From contig CM029369.1 of the NCBI GenBank assembly GCA_017165825.1, positions 10,486,841-10,550,840 on the forward strand: DNA of 64,000 nt, in the 5' to 3' direction. The translations under genes and the position numbers were made by a program. The DNA is from Hepsetus odoe. Its lineage: Eukaryota; Chordata; Actinopteri; Characiformes; Hepsetidae. Positions 51,262 through 62,533 of the stretch are shown in pieces. Position 1 is the first letter of the stretch. The number at the start of each line of letters is the position of its first letter. The notes under the pieces were generated by a model that saw only the letters and a program-made list of their open reading frames with translations, had not been told where the DNA came from and made no database searches.

Positions 51262-51299
<38 letters not shown>
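51262..51299. repeat. (CT)n microsatellite
   Basis: Perfect dinucleotide run in intron 7. Confidence 0.95.
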
Positions 51300-51300
<1 letters not shown>

Positions 51301-53305
51301 GATCTCACCCCCTCCCCACCAGACACAAGACGGACATGTAAATAATTCACATTGGAATTTCTGTACTCTGCACCCCACCTCAAATATTCCTCACCACACA
51401 TGGCCTCATAACCAAGTGCTGGAGACCACACACGTACAAACACACACACACAATATGCATGCTAATTTCTTACCTTCCAATGCAAGCCCTGCAGTCACTG
51501 TCTGTCAGGGTTTCCCCAAACACCATGATCTCTCACCCTTCCACCATCCTCTAAGGGTTTATTCAGGGATGAACAAATTAAACAGAAAAAGAAGAACAAC
51601 TTTGGGACTGACAGACATAGTTTTTCAATTATTTAGATGCCTGTTTACCTCTGACTGCTCTCGCTGCCCTGCCCATCTGTCTGAACCTCAAGAGAAACAG
51701 ACCGGCTCTGTACATTTATAAAGACATATTTAACTCCATCAGTGAATTTAACAAAATTAGAAAAGGTGCCGAGATCCATGTTTTGCACTATTTCACATTA
51801 TTACTCAATGAATAATAAAAAAAAGAGAAATATCTACATGATTAAATTTTGAAACTATATATGTTGCTCCCACTGACCAAATTTGTCTTGCAGTTCTTGA
51901 CTCATGTGTGGATAAACTCTTCTGAGGGGAAACATCTTGCCTTTCAGAATGTAGTGTAAACGTGGCTAAGGCTGTAGATTAGAAGGCTCTGAATGATTTG
52001 TGGTTTTTTTGTGTAAATCTCCCGCCCAGTCCTCCAGCTCCAGTATATCAGCCCAAAGGAGCCACTGCAGTCGGGTCCTCTAATGAGATCAGCTCAGCAC
52101 AAACCTGCACAGCCTTAAAGAGCAGCGCTCTGCTACCGGGAGCCATTACTCACCTGCGTGTGGGGCGGTGCACAGCCAGGGAGGGAGCGAGTGAGAGAGA
52201 GGAGGGGAAGAGAGAGAAAGGGGGGATTGAAAGAAAGATGGATAGAAGAGGGAAAATTTCTCTCTCTCTCTCTCTCACTCACTCACTCACTCACTCTCTC
52301 TGTGTGAGAGAGAGAGAAGGGGAAAGATTCCCCTTGGCTATTGCCACTCACTGCCTCTGTAATACATCATTTTAGCACTAGGTTGACTGTGGTGTTTGTA
52401 GAGTGTTGCTGTGTGTTCATGTGTAAGTTAGAGCTAACCCCCCCCCCATCATCGGAACAGCAGTGGCAGTGCGTGTGTGTGTTGTAGCGACCTGTGTTTC
52501 ACTTTCCTCTTTTGATTTCACACAGACTAAGCCCTTGCTACACTACTGCATCACACTCTGCTTAGTCTGCTGAAACTCAGAGAGGATGTTCTGTGTCCTT
52601 TCTGTGTCATTAATAACAGCAGCAATCATCCTAATCATCATTATTTAATGAAGTTCATATTTTTTAAATAAAGTGTACTTTAGAAACCATATTTTATATT
52701 CTTCTAAGACTTTCTTTTTTTTCTGAAGTCTGATTGTGTGATTCCCCCCCCCCACCTTATTTTCCAGATGTAGATTCTAATCCACTGCCCCTTAGTTTTG
52801 GGAAGACTCCTCTGCGCGTATGGAAATACTTTCTGTTAGAAATCCTGTCTTTGCTTTTGCACCACTGCAGTTTAGCAGAAGCCTTCAAATGTCAGGGTGA
52901 GGTGCTGCAGCCATTTGTTGGAGCTCTGATGCTTCTGCACAGGAAGTGAGTGAGTGACAGGAACTGCAAAGCCTCCAGTCTTTGTGAAAGAAGGAGGAAG
53001 ATAGATGGGAGGTGTAGAGAGAGTGAGGCAAATGAAAAAGGAGAGGCAGCAAGTAAAAACGTGAGGAAGAAAGATCATGGGAAAGAGATTGACGGTGAGA
53101 GGCAGAGAGGTGGGGGGAATGAGAGAGTGACTAATAAAGTAAGAAGAAGAGATAGGGAGAATGGCCTTGTTTCAGTAGGAGGTGTGCAGCTCATAGCAAG
53201 GCTGACAGTAGCTCTTCTTTTTCAGCATGTGGCAGTGTGTCATTACCAGCACCTGTGTGTCTGTCAAAACACCAGAGACCAAGCTTTTTCAAAGAAAGTA
53301 GGACC

Positions 53306-53307
<2 letters not shown>

Positions 53308-53345
<38 letters not shown>
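53308..53345. repeat. (GT)n microsatellite
   Basis: Perfect dinucleotide run in intron 7. Confidence 0.95.
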
Positions 53346-53352
<7 letters not shown>

Positions 53353-55939
53353 GTTTGTGTGAGGACAGATACTGTGTGTATGTGTGACTGGATAAAAGGT
53401 TGTAAAGAACATTATATAAGAATATACGCACCTTCATTTTTCATCTCTTTCAAAACAAAACCTCATAAATGGCACTTAAAGGAGCCATATCTTTAGATTT
53501 GTCATGTATTTCATTTTTTGGTGTATTAAGAATGTATAAGTGGTAGAGAAGTGCTCCTTGGAGCAAAACATGCTGCTAATTGTGCCGTAGTTATGTAAAG
53601 GAGCTCTGCAAAGTTTGGCACTTCATTCAAAAAGCAGTTGGATCGGAAACACTTGCAATAACTTCACTGTGAGTGGGCGGGGCTAACAGTGGCAGGCTGG
53701 ATAGATATATGGATGTGGGCTGGTGTTCAACCACTTTTCTTTCTTTTATTTAAAAAAAGATTTAAAAAATCAGGACATGTTTTTTTAAGAATTTTAATAA
53801 GACTTTGGGAAATTTCTGTATTTACTGTATACACACACACACGTGTATATATGTATATTTATGTGTGTGTGTGTGTATATTTTTTTTTTTTTTTTGCTGC
53901 TGGAAGTCCTTATAAGGACAGTAACACCATTAGAGTAGCCATGCATATCTGTGTATGTGCTTGTAAATCCTTCAGCTTGTTTTTGAGCTCATGATGAACT
54001 GTGTGATGTGTGTAGTGCTTGGTAGGCAGCAATAATCGCATTACCAATATGTTCACCTTTAAGGTGTTCTTTAATTTGCTTCTTTTGCAAGAAGCTCAGG
54101 AGGCCATGATGCTCCATGATGAGTCGAGCTCCATGAGAAGTGTCTGTACTCTTGCATAAACTGTACGTCTCTTACTGAGCAGGGGGCGTGTGTGAGGTTA
54201 TGTCACTGGAACGTGAGAAGCAGTTTTCTCCCACACATCTCAGAGTGATATATTACATGCTGCTTGCCCTTGGACCCAACACACACACTTTTGCCATGCT
54301 GTGATGGAAGTTTTTATATGTACACAGTGGGAAAGGTCAACAACACACAGATACTCACAGAGTCATTGAACTAAAGCAGATACATGGCACACTTGTGTGT
54401 ATCCTCCCTATGACAGCTGCTCACTGTCACAATCCATAAGTGGAGAGAGAAAAACAGAGAGAGGGATAGACGTAATGTGATGTACAAAAACATCAAACCT
54501 CCAGCAGAAGGCCCCTCTCTCTCTCTCTCTCTCTCTCTCAACTAATTCTTCAAATTAGTTTTAACCACCAATTGGAGGCGTGATTAATGAATCATGAATC
54601 TAGTTTTTTGATTTCATTTCATGATGCTCCAGGATTTTTCTCCCAAAAAAGTAAGCATCTCATTTTGCCTCCTCCTTCACATCCTCCACCTCCTCCTCCT
54701 TTTCTTGCTGTGCTGCTTCGTCCTGCCTTCTCTGCTGCATACACAAGCAGAGCCAGGCCTGACCTGCGCCAGTCCCAGGCCAGCTGGCCCTGTGTCACCG
54801 GATCCCGAGGTGGGCCGAGTCCTGAGGGTCTACGGCTTTGTGTATGTGCACTGAAGCAGAACCTACCCTGGTCACAACTTCTCTTCTTTCTCTCTGCTCC
54901 CTCCAGAGAACAGCCCGACAAAGGCTGACACTTTGGTTGAGTGGGTGACCGAATGAGTGAATGAGTAAGAACCCAAAAGAGAGTGGGAGAGAGAAAGAGT
55001 GCGTGTTGGGACAGTGGGGGTGAGGGGTTGGAGATATGTTATCTGAACTTGTCATCTCATCACTTGTCATCCCACTGCTTTATGTACATGGTGTTGCTAA
55101 GTTAGCGCCAGGCTGTGGAGCAGAAAAAGAGCTTGTATTTGTCCAAGGTTGAGGGAAGCCAGTCTGATAGACTGGAAATCAGCATGGGTATTCAAAAAAT
55201 CCATTTCAAATGGCTTAATGGTCCCATTTTCAAACAAGATTCTTTAAAGAACCATTCATTAATTGTTGTTGTTATTCATTAATTCATACATTTTTTTTTT
55301 TTTTTAGGGAACCACCTCTGTTTTAGTATGTGTGTCAGGTTAGCTTGGGCCAGATCAGATCATGTGAGGTCAGGTCCAAAAAGAAGTGTGTCAGACTATA
55401 TTCAGATTTGGAAAGAAGTTTCAGGATGGTTTGTGAAACTCTAAACAGGAAACCATTAAGTGCATAGTAAGAAGCTAGAACACACACATTTAGAAACAAT
55501 TGGCTCTCTGTCTTTGAGTGAAATGCTGAAGTGTGTGGGCTGGTTTGTGTTTATATGATGCCGAGTATTGCTGTAGACTGTGTGGCACTTAGTACTGTAC
55601 TTCCATATGCATACAAACACATCCTCACACCCACACCCTTCCGTTCATCTCCAAACACTCTCATCCGTTGAGGCTCTGGAGCCTGATGAATGAACTGAGT
55701 TTATGCTTCAGCCAAAGTTCCTCGGGTCTGTGCGCGAGTGTGTGTGTGTGTGTGTGCGTGTGTGTGTATTTATACAGTGATTAAAGAGATGATCTCTCGC
55801 GGCCACATTAAAGGCCTGATTGCGTCACAGTGTGTTTATTTGTGGTGGTAAATTGCATTGGATAATTGGAGAAAACTGCTGTGACTTTATTACTCTCACT
55901 TTCATTTCTAACCTGCTTCACTCTGCCTCCTCTCTCCAG

Positions 55940-56084
55940 ATTTTCCATGCCAACACAGACCCATCGGAGGTTGTGCTGAACCGCATCCCTCAGCCTGTCC
56001 TCGCCCGATTCGTCCGTATCAGGCCCCAGTCATGGAAGAATGGCATCGCATTACGCTTTGAGCTCTATGGCTGCCAGATCACAG
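55940..56084 (+). CDS. nrp2: nrp2 exon 8: end of discoidin domain b1
   Basis: Encodes residues 380-427 and one base of 428. IFHANTDPSEVVLNRIPQP leads into ARFVRIRPQSWKNGIALRFELYGC, the conserved end of an FA58C domain, with the closing cysteine of b1. It is reached after the 12.0 kb intron 7. The acceptor is CTCTCTCCAG and the donor is ACAG|GTGAGG. The split G|AT gives Asp428 with exon 9, as in the QITD/VTDAPC boundary known in neuropilins. Confidence 0.97.
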
Positions 56085-58056
56085 GTGAGGGGAAATTGTC
56101 CTAGAACTTGTAGTCTGGCCACTGGACAAGAACAACTTTTTTTTGTTTTGGTAAATATTGCTACAATTCTATAAAATGCTACACTTAAATTGCTTCATTT
56201 TTAGTATTTTTATAGTTTCACACATTATGGAGATCTGACCCTTTAATTTCATCTTGAGTTCTTTTGTATTTCTCAGCTTTGAATGCACCATTATGCCTTG
56301 AAGTATATGAAAGCCTCACTCTCATTTTCCATCTGACTAGTTGGATGGAGTTTTAATGAAAGTTTAATGGGATTTTTACTGAAGCAGTGTCATCGTCAGT
56401 ATAAATAAATGACTGTTAGGTTGTTGTCATTTTGCATGTTAGAATACCTGCATGTTGTATACTTAAAACCACTAATTGCCTTTAGAAATAGTTTTCCACT
56501 AAAGTGGGTAATGTCTGCTTCCCACAGGTGCATAATCAGAGCACAATGAGCTAAATGAACCTGAACAAGGGATTAGATTTTCTTCAGGCTTAAATTAGCC
56601 ACTACTGATCCATTATGGCTTGATTGACTCATATTCCCGCAGTTGAAGCCCTCAAAAAACCTCAGGAATGTATTTGTATTGTTTCACGTCATCGTAACAC
56701 AATGCAATGTGTTTTTGAGTTTTCTTTTGCATAAACTCAATAGATGATGTCTGTTCATAAATGGATTTGTTCTGCATGGTTCATTATTATTCACTGCTAG
56801 CATTGGTCTGATTTATGTGTAATTTCTTAATGCAGTTTATCTGAAATGCTAAATCCTAGAATTGCTCCAAAGTCCACAACTCCAGCTGCCATGAATGTAC
56901 ATATTCAGATCATGCATGAACCTGTCTCTTATCTCTAGAGTACAGTAGCGGCTGTTCTGAACTTAGCCGCCGTCCCTGTCACCCAAACTCAACACTGTAT
57001 TTATCTGCTCTATTCCGGGCATATTATTGAGTTTGCCTATTTATGGAGATGGGGAGATTAGAGGACCTCTAATTTTGTTTGGTTCCTCTGCAGCAGATGA
57101 GAGGTGGGCTGTTTTTTTGCACTGATGCTATCACTGATCTCCATCACACATCAAATCATTATTGCGTTAAGCAGCGATTCGCTCCTATTTTTGTCGACAG
57201 TGAGCAGGACAAATGCGCTTTTAGGGACGGGGCCTTTTTCAACACTGACACAAATGACACATAAACATGGCACTTGCTGCCATATTAGCCATGCTGAGGT
57301 CCTGGAGGGGCCATTGTCTGTGGGCAGCCAGCCCAGAATGTCCAGCTTTCAGTGGGTTGAGTAACTGCCCTCTCCTCTCTGGTTTAAGGGGAACTAATGC
57401 CTACCTTGGACTAAAATGACCATGCCACGCCTGTAAAGATCCTGAAAGAGTCACTCAAAGTCCTGGCATTAGTCTCATTCAAAGTTTTAATGCTTTTTTT
57501 GTCTCTCCAACTGTGGGTGGACCTGGGGGTGTAAAACAGCAGAGATGTTCTGTTCGCTTCTCTTTTACTTTGTACTGTTTCAAAGCCACAGGCTACGATC
57601 AATCATTTATTTCTGGAAATGTCTGTGTTTCCACACCTTATGGCTGTGGATGAGTGCTGTGTACTGAAAAAGAATAGCAGCAATGGAGTAGGAGTGGGCA
57701 GAGTGCAATGTTCTGTAGTTGCTCTTAAGCGGAGTCGTCTCTCTTTTGGGATGAGCCTCATGACACCTGGAAACAGAACAATCACTAATAACAGAACAAA
57801 AAATCGCCCACACACAAGGCTCCCACAGAAAGGCTCCCACACAGAGACTCCCACTCCCATGCACGTTTCCGTACGTACACTCACACAGGCACGTTCAAAG
57901 ATGTTTTGTAACGTGTTCTGTTTATTTATTATTTACACCTTGGGCTCCCTCGATGACATAACAGCATAAAACATTGATCCCCCTAGCCTTAAACTGTCAA
58001 TCCTTCTCTTTCTGCATATCACTCATCTCTTCCCCTTCTCTCTGTTCTCCTCTCAG
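56085..58056 (+). other. nrp2 intron 8 (2.0 kb)
   Basis: Phase 1 intron between b1 and b2. Free of microsatellites and obvious transposons. The block 57080-57410 is unique and comparatively GC-balanced. No exon was recognised. Confidence 0.9.
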
Positions 58057-58406
58057 ATGCCCCATGTTCCGAGATGCAGGGCATGCTCTCAGGCCTGCTG
58101 CCAGATTCACAGATTTCTGCCTCCTCCATGCGGGACATTCATGGGTCCACGGGTGCAGCCCGTCTGGTGGCCAGCCGCTCCGGATGGTTCCCCAACCCCA
58201 CACAGCCCGTGGCAGGGGAGGAGTGGCTGCAGGTGGACTTGGGCGTCCCCAAGACCGTGCGGGGCATCATCACTCAGGGTGCCCGTGGAGTGGACGGCAG
58301 TAGCAGCGCAGAGAACCGGGCTTTCGTCAGGAAGTACCGGCTGGCACACAGCATGAACGGCAAAGAATTTAGCTTCTTCCTTGACCCCAAGACCGGCTTG
58401 CCCAAG
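58057..58406 (+). CDS. nrp2: nrp2 exon 9: first two thirds of discoidin domain b2
   Basis: The longest exon here: codon 428 and residues 429-544. DAPCSEMQGMLSGLLPDSQI starts b2 with its first cysteine. SRSGWFPNPTQPVAGEEWLQVDLG and KTVRGIITQGARG are characteristic b2 segments. RAFVRKYRLAHSMNGKEF and DPKTGLPK end the exon on a codon boundary. b2 supports heparin and growth-factor binding. The acceptor is TCTCCTCTCAG. The donor AAG|GTCAGG is acceptable but has C at +3. Reading through it adds 20 codons before TAA at 58467-58469. Confidence 0.97.
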
Positions 58407-59007
58407 GTCAGGCGTTCAATTCTCCCTTCAATACTCCTTTGCAACGTCTTACTATTTTCTACTGACTAAATCATTTTAGAGGAGAATCAGACCAATATGA
58501 GAACAGATCAGATCAGTCGATTCAAAGTAGAAACAAAATATCCACTCACATTCTTTTGGCAAAATAAGCACACAAAACACATTTCTACACCGTGACAGCA
58601 CCTTTCAGCACTTTCTCCGATACAAAGTTGCAATTTGAATAACATTTTTTGGCTTTATTTGTCCTAATTGCCAAATTACATTATAATTTCTGATGTAAAT
58701 AACAAGAATAAAGCAAATTGTTGAATCTAAAGTTGTAAGCACAGTGGGTAACGTTATGAATTACTCACTGTGCATAATCAAGTTTCTCATTTAACATAAT
58801 TAAGTTTAAAAACTGCTTAGGAGCAGTATTCAGACACAGTGCACTCACTTCCTTATGTTATTTACATCACTGAAATTTCTTATAATCTTATAATAAAGAT
58901 TTTATTGTATTAAAAATACTAATCTATGATCTTTCCCATTTTTTTTTTTATCATTTTGGATGCTGAAACAAAAAGGAAACAGTGGAATTGACTTGAACCT
59001 GTCAATC

Positions 59008-60300
59008 TTCTTTTTCTTTCGGCTGCTCTCGTTAGGTCTCGCCACAGCAGATCAACCGTCTCCATTTCTTCCTGTCCTCTGCATCTTCCTCCTTCAAACC
59101 AATCACCTGCATGTCCTCTCTCACCACGTCCAATAAACCTCCTCTTTGGTCTTCCTCTTTACCTCTTTCCTGGCAGCTCCAACTTCAGCATCTTCTTCCC
59201 AATATAATCCTCGTCTCTCCTCTGGACATGTCCAAACCAACACAACCTTACTTCTCTAACTTTGTCTCCAAAACATCTAACCTGAGCTGTCTCTCTAATA
59301 TACTAATTTCTAATCCTGTCCATCCTCGTCACACCCAACGAAAATCTCAGCATCTTTAATTCTGACACCTCCAGCGCCACCTCCTGTCTTTTCGTCAGTG
59401 CCACCATCTCTAACCCGTACAACATAGCTGGTTTCACTACTGTCCTGTAAACCTTTCACTCTTGCTGGTACCCGTCTGTCACAGATCACTCCTGCCATTT
59501 GTCTCCACCCATTCCAGCCTACCTGCACTCTTCTTCACTTCTCTTCAACACTCACCATTACTCTTCTGAACTGCTGTCCCAGGTATTCAGAAGAGTACCA
59601 AAGTATTTCAAGTATTTCAATTCCTCCACCTTTGCCACCTCTACTCCCTCCACTTCCCTCCCTTTCATTCACACTCATGTATTCTGTCTTTGACCTACTC
59701 ACTTTCATTTCTCTCCTCCCTAGGACATATCTCCATCTCTCCAGGTTCCTCAAGCTGCTCCCTACCCTGAATACAAATTACAGTATCATCAGCAAACATC
59801 ATCAACATAGTCCACAGGGACTTATCTTACCCCATCCATCAACCTGTCCTTTACCATTGCAAACAAGAATGAGCTCAGAGCTGATCCTTTATGTAATCCA
59901 AGCTCTACTGTAAATGCATCCGTCACTCCTACTGTAAATCTCTGATACAATTCACAGTATACCTTATTTTTAGCCTTTGCCACTGCTTTCTTCGCCCACT
60001 AACAACATTCATTATCACACCTTCAGTTTCCAGCTTTAAACTCATCACACTGTCTGACACACTTTTCACTTCCAAAACTCTTTTGAAATACTCTTCTTTC
60101 AGGGTAACCCCTCCGTCATTCCTCCTTCCACCCACACCATGGTAAAACAATTTAAACCCACCTCCTATACACCTGGTCTTACTACCCTCCATCTAGTCTC
60201 TTGCACACACAAAATGACAAAATAGCCAACACCTGATGCCCTTCCTGACATAACCCTCCCCATTTATTTGGGCTTAGGACGAAGAAGTACACTGACTTGT
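59008..60300 (-). mobile_element. Non-LTR retrotransposon (LINE) relic
   Basis: On the reverse strand 60192-59929 reads like the start of a LINE endonuclease (IGGGFKLFYHGV, VSDSVMSLKLETEGVIMNVV). 59753-59535 reads like the end of a reverse transcriptase (LERWRYVLGRREMKVSRSKT). 59528-59310 continues with WNGWRQMAGVICDRRVPAR and a broken KTGGGAGGVRIKDAEIF region. It ends with CGAGACCTAACGAGAGCAGC and an A/G-rich tail at 59008, the typical 3' end of this fish LINE. The middle, including most of the endonuclease and the catalytic reverse transcriptase core, is missing or scrambled. Inactive. I suspect an RTE-like clade, not certain. Confidence 0.8.
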
Positions 60301-60826
60301 GCATCCCTAGTGGGTTAGACCTGAACCTTTCAATATAAAATAAAAATAGAACCTCAGTGTTTCTGTGACTGTGTAATAATGTAATTATAATACTGCATTT
60401 ATATAGTAGTGCTAAACCAAAGCAATTAAATTAGGCCTTTTAAAGTTAACCAACTAGTTCAGAGTTATGGTATTATGTCCATGTTCAATTACTGCAGTGG
60501 GACTTAATTTTGTGAATTAGTGGATCAGCTTATTAATGTGAAATTTAACTGTAACTTGCCTAACAATCTCCTGTATTCTCTATTACTGAATCAATAATGA
60601 GAACAAACAGTCGTTTAATTTGTGTGTATTCCTCTTAGCAGCTCTGCACTTCCTTTTAACAATTACCTCTTTTTCTGTCTGTTCTGAGAGCAGAATTCAA
60701 TTATACTGCTGGCATTGATAACATTCCAGCAAAATCATTTAAAGCTGTCTTAATTAAAACTTCCCTAACAGAACTCCCTCCTCAGGCCACTGGAGGCTCC
60801 TAAACCAGGAGAAAATCCCCACATTA

Positions 60827-60830
<4 letters not shown>

Positions 60831-60891
<61 letters not shown>

Positions 60892-60912
60892 GATAGATAG
60901 ATAGATAGATAG
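60831..60912. repeat. Compound (CT)n(AT)n(AGAT)n microsatellite
   Basis: CT units run to 60874, then AT units, then AGAT units. It ends 62 bp before exon 10. Confidence 0.95.
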
Positions 60913-60974
60913 AAAGATATAAATATATATGTGTCTCTTTGTATTAAAGCCTACTTTTTGTCCTTCCTATGCAG

Positions 60975-61119
60975 ATTTTTGAAGGCAACACACACTATGA
61001 CACTCCAGAGATCCGCCGATTCGATGAGATTGTGACCCAGTTTATTCGAGTATATCCAGAGAGGTGGTCACCTGCCGGCATTGGGATGAGGCTGGAGATA
61101 CTGGGCTGTGACTTGCCAG
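60975..61119 (+). CDS. nrp2: nrp2 exon 10: end of discoidin domain b2
   Basis: Encodes residues 545-592 and one base of 593. IFEGNTHYDTPEIRRFDEIV is followed by QFIRVYPERWSPAGIGMRLEILGC with the last b2 cysteine, then DLP. The sequence is very close to human NRP2 as remembered. The acceptor is CTATGCAG, a short distance after a (CT)n/(AT)n/(AGAT)n tract. The donor CCAG|GTTAGA at 61120 is weak (T at +3). The following exon, for the linker between b2 and the MAM domain, is not recognised in the remaining 2.9 kb. Confidence 0.96.
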
Positions 61120-62262
61120 GTTAGATCATGCACAACACTTGTCAATCACACATTAACACGTTCCTCAGTTTCTGGACCTCATTCATAACATCTAAATATA
61201 GCCTTACTCATTGCAGAGAATAAGAAGTGTCAGAATGTAGATATGCAGTTATTCACTGCTTGCAGTTATGAACTAGACCTCTGAACTGATTCCTCTGTAA
61301 GCCTCTACTCTCCTCTGCCCTGTGTCCTTCATCTCCCCTACTCTTCCTCCTCTGTCTTGCTGAATGTGGAACCTGTCGCCGTGTGATGAGCAGTTGCTAG
61401 GACAGGTATGTACTCCCCATGGGCCTGCCCAGCCTCAAGAAAGCTGAAGCCTAGGGCTGCCATCGACAGCCTGTCGCCCTGGTGCTTCGTCCGCATCACT
61501 GCCAGGAGCATGCTGGGTACACTTCCAGGGGTAGATGCCTGGGGCAGTGTCCAGTTTTAGCTGAGATTTATCAGCAAGGCAGAGGGTTGGAAAGAAAGAT
61601 GTAGGCTGTATGATGTGGGGGAGGAAGCTACTGGCAAGTTAAAAGATGGCTTGTGAAAACTGTTATTCTGAGTGAAAAGTAATTGAGTTGAGTTGGATCC
61701 TGTAAATGCTTGTCTACTTGTCAGTTTAGTGAATGGAAGGCAACTTCAAATAAATTCTCCCTAAAATCTATTTAAAAGAAGCACAATATGCTTCTTATCT
61801 TGGCTAAAGCTCGCATGGCTCTCTATCAGGCCTTGTCTAAGGGACAGACGCTCTGGTCGGTCCTGTAGACATAAAGTATAACGTCATTAGAGTGGATTCT
61901 GATTGGAACTGATGCAGATTACAATTTCCCATCACCAGACATTCTTGAGGAACTGGAAGCATCTGCTATGATTGGCATAGTTGTTCAGCCATCTGTTGTT
62001 TTAACGAGATTTAGTTTAGCAAGGCGTGGAGTGGATTTTTTTTTAAAAAACTCAAAACAAAGTTGTACAGTTAATGTTTGTTTGAGGAAAAGAAGTAAAT
62101 GCAAGTAAAGTATCTTTGGTATTAAACGTATACATTATACATTTGTATATAAAATATAAATAAACAAGTTGAAACACTGCTGTCCTGCAGATTTTAGCAT
62201 GAAGGAAAAGAGAGCTGAGAAAGTTGAGACAGCATGTGTATGGTTGGTATAGGAACAGGTGA

Positions 62263-62264
<2 letters not shown>

Positions 62265-62338
<74 letters not shown>
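62265..62338. repeat. (TG)37 microsatellite
   Basis: The longest perfect dinucleotide run in the window. Confidence 0.97.
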
Positions 62339-62339
<1 letters not shown>

Positions 62340-62492
62340 AGAGAGAGAGAAGCAGCGTAAAGTGTGTAGGGTTTGTAGATGCAGCAGAGTGACTGATTGA
62401 GTGTGTAATAAAGCTGTGCAGAGCTGTCTGTGCACCAGATGTGTGAGACACAGGGGGTTGAGCCTGATCCCACACGCCCAGCCCTAACCTCA

Positions 62493-62493
<1 letters not shown>

Positions 62494-62530
<37 letters not shown>
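62494..62530. repeat. (CA)n microsatellite
   Basis: Perfect CA run 155 bp after the (TG)37 run, complementary to it. Confidence 0.95.

Positions 62531-62533
<3 letters not shown>

Larger units (their letters stand above)
43949..55939 (+). other. nrp2 intron 7 (12.0 kb)
   Basis: Phase 0 intron inside b1, the longest here. It contains a Tc1-type non-autonomous element (44011-44584), a SINE (48205-48456), two purine-rich stretches (49985-50300 and 52975-53165), a GC-richer block (44820-45100), an unusual unique block (47700-48030) and many microsatellites. Frames over 100 codons here follow low-complexity tracts. No exon was recognised. Confidence 0.85.
58407..60974 (+). other. nrp2 intron 9 (2.6 kb)
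   Basis: Phase 0 intron inside b2. It contains an in-frame stop at 58467-58469, an AATAAA at 58892-58897, the LINE relic 59008-60300, and a compound microsatellite 60831-60912 close to the exon 10 acceptor. Confidence 0.9.
11086..61119 (+). other. nrp2: nrp2 gene, 5' part (coding span of exons 1-10, 3' end outside window)
   Basis: Ten exons join with consistent phases into one frame of 592 codons plus one base. The protein order is signal peptide (1-21), CUB a1 (about 26-142), CUB a2 (about 146-270), discoidin b1 (about 274-426) and discoidin b2 (about 431-590). Neuropilin-2 is a single-pass cell-surface co-receptor for class 3 semaphorins (with plexins) and for VEGF-A/VEGF-C (with VEGF receptors) in axon guidance, vessel and lymphatic growth. 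Stretches such as DGNSESADLLGKHC and HTDMAVAKDGFSA match remembered human NRP2 better than NRP1, so I call nrp2. Teleosts have nrp2a and nrp2b, and this cannot be told apart here. The linker, MAM, transmembrane and tail exons are not in the window. Intron phases in order are 1, 2, 1, 1, 1, 0, 0, 1, 0, 1. Confidence 0.95.

Noticed and set aside
11086..61119. Neuropilin-1 instead of neuropilin-2
   Set aside because: Segments such as ESADLLGKHC, STGILSLTFHTDMAVAKDG and HYDTPEIRRF fit remembered NRP2 and differ from NRP1 (for example NRP1 has SGILSMVFYTDSAIAKEG).
61370..61410. Possible micro-exon ending GGACAG before GTATGT
   Set aside because: A good donor-like site but no matching acceptor or neuropilin linker sequence; kept as intron.
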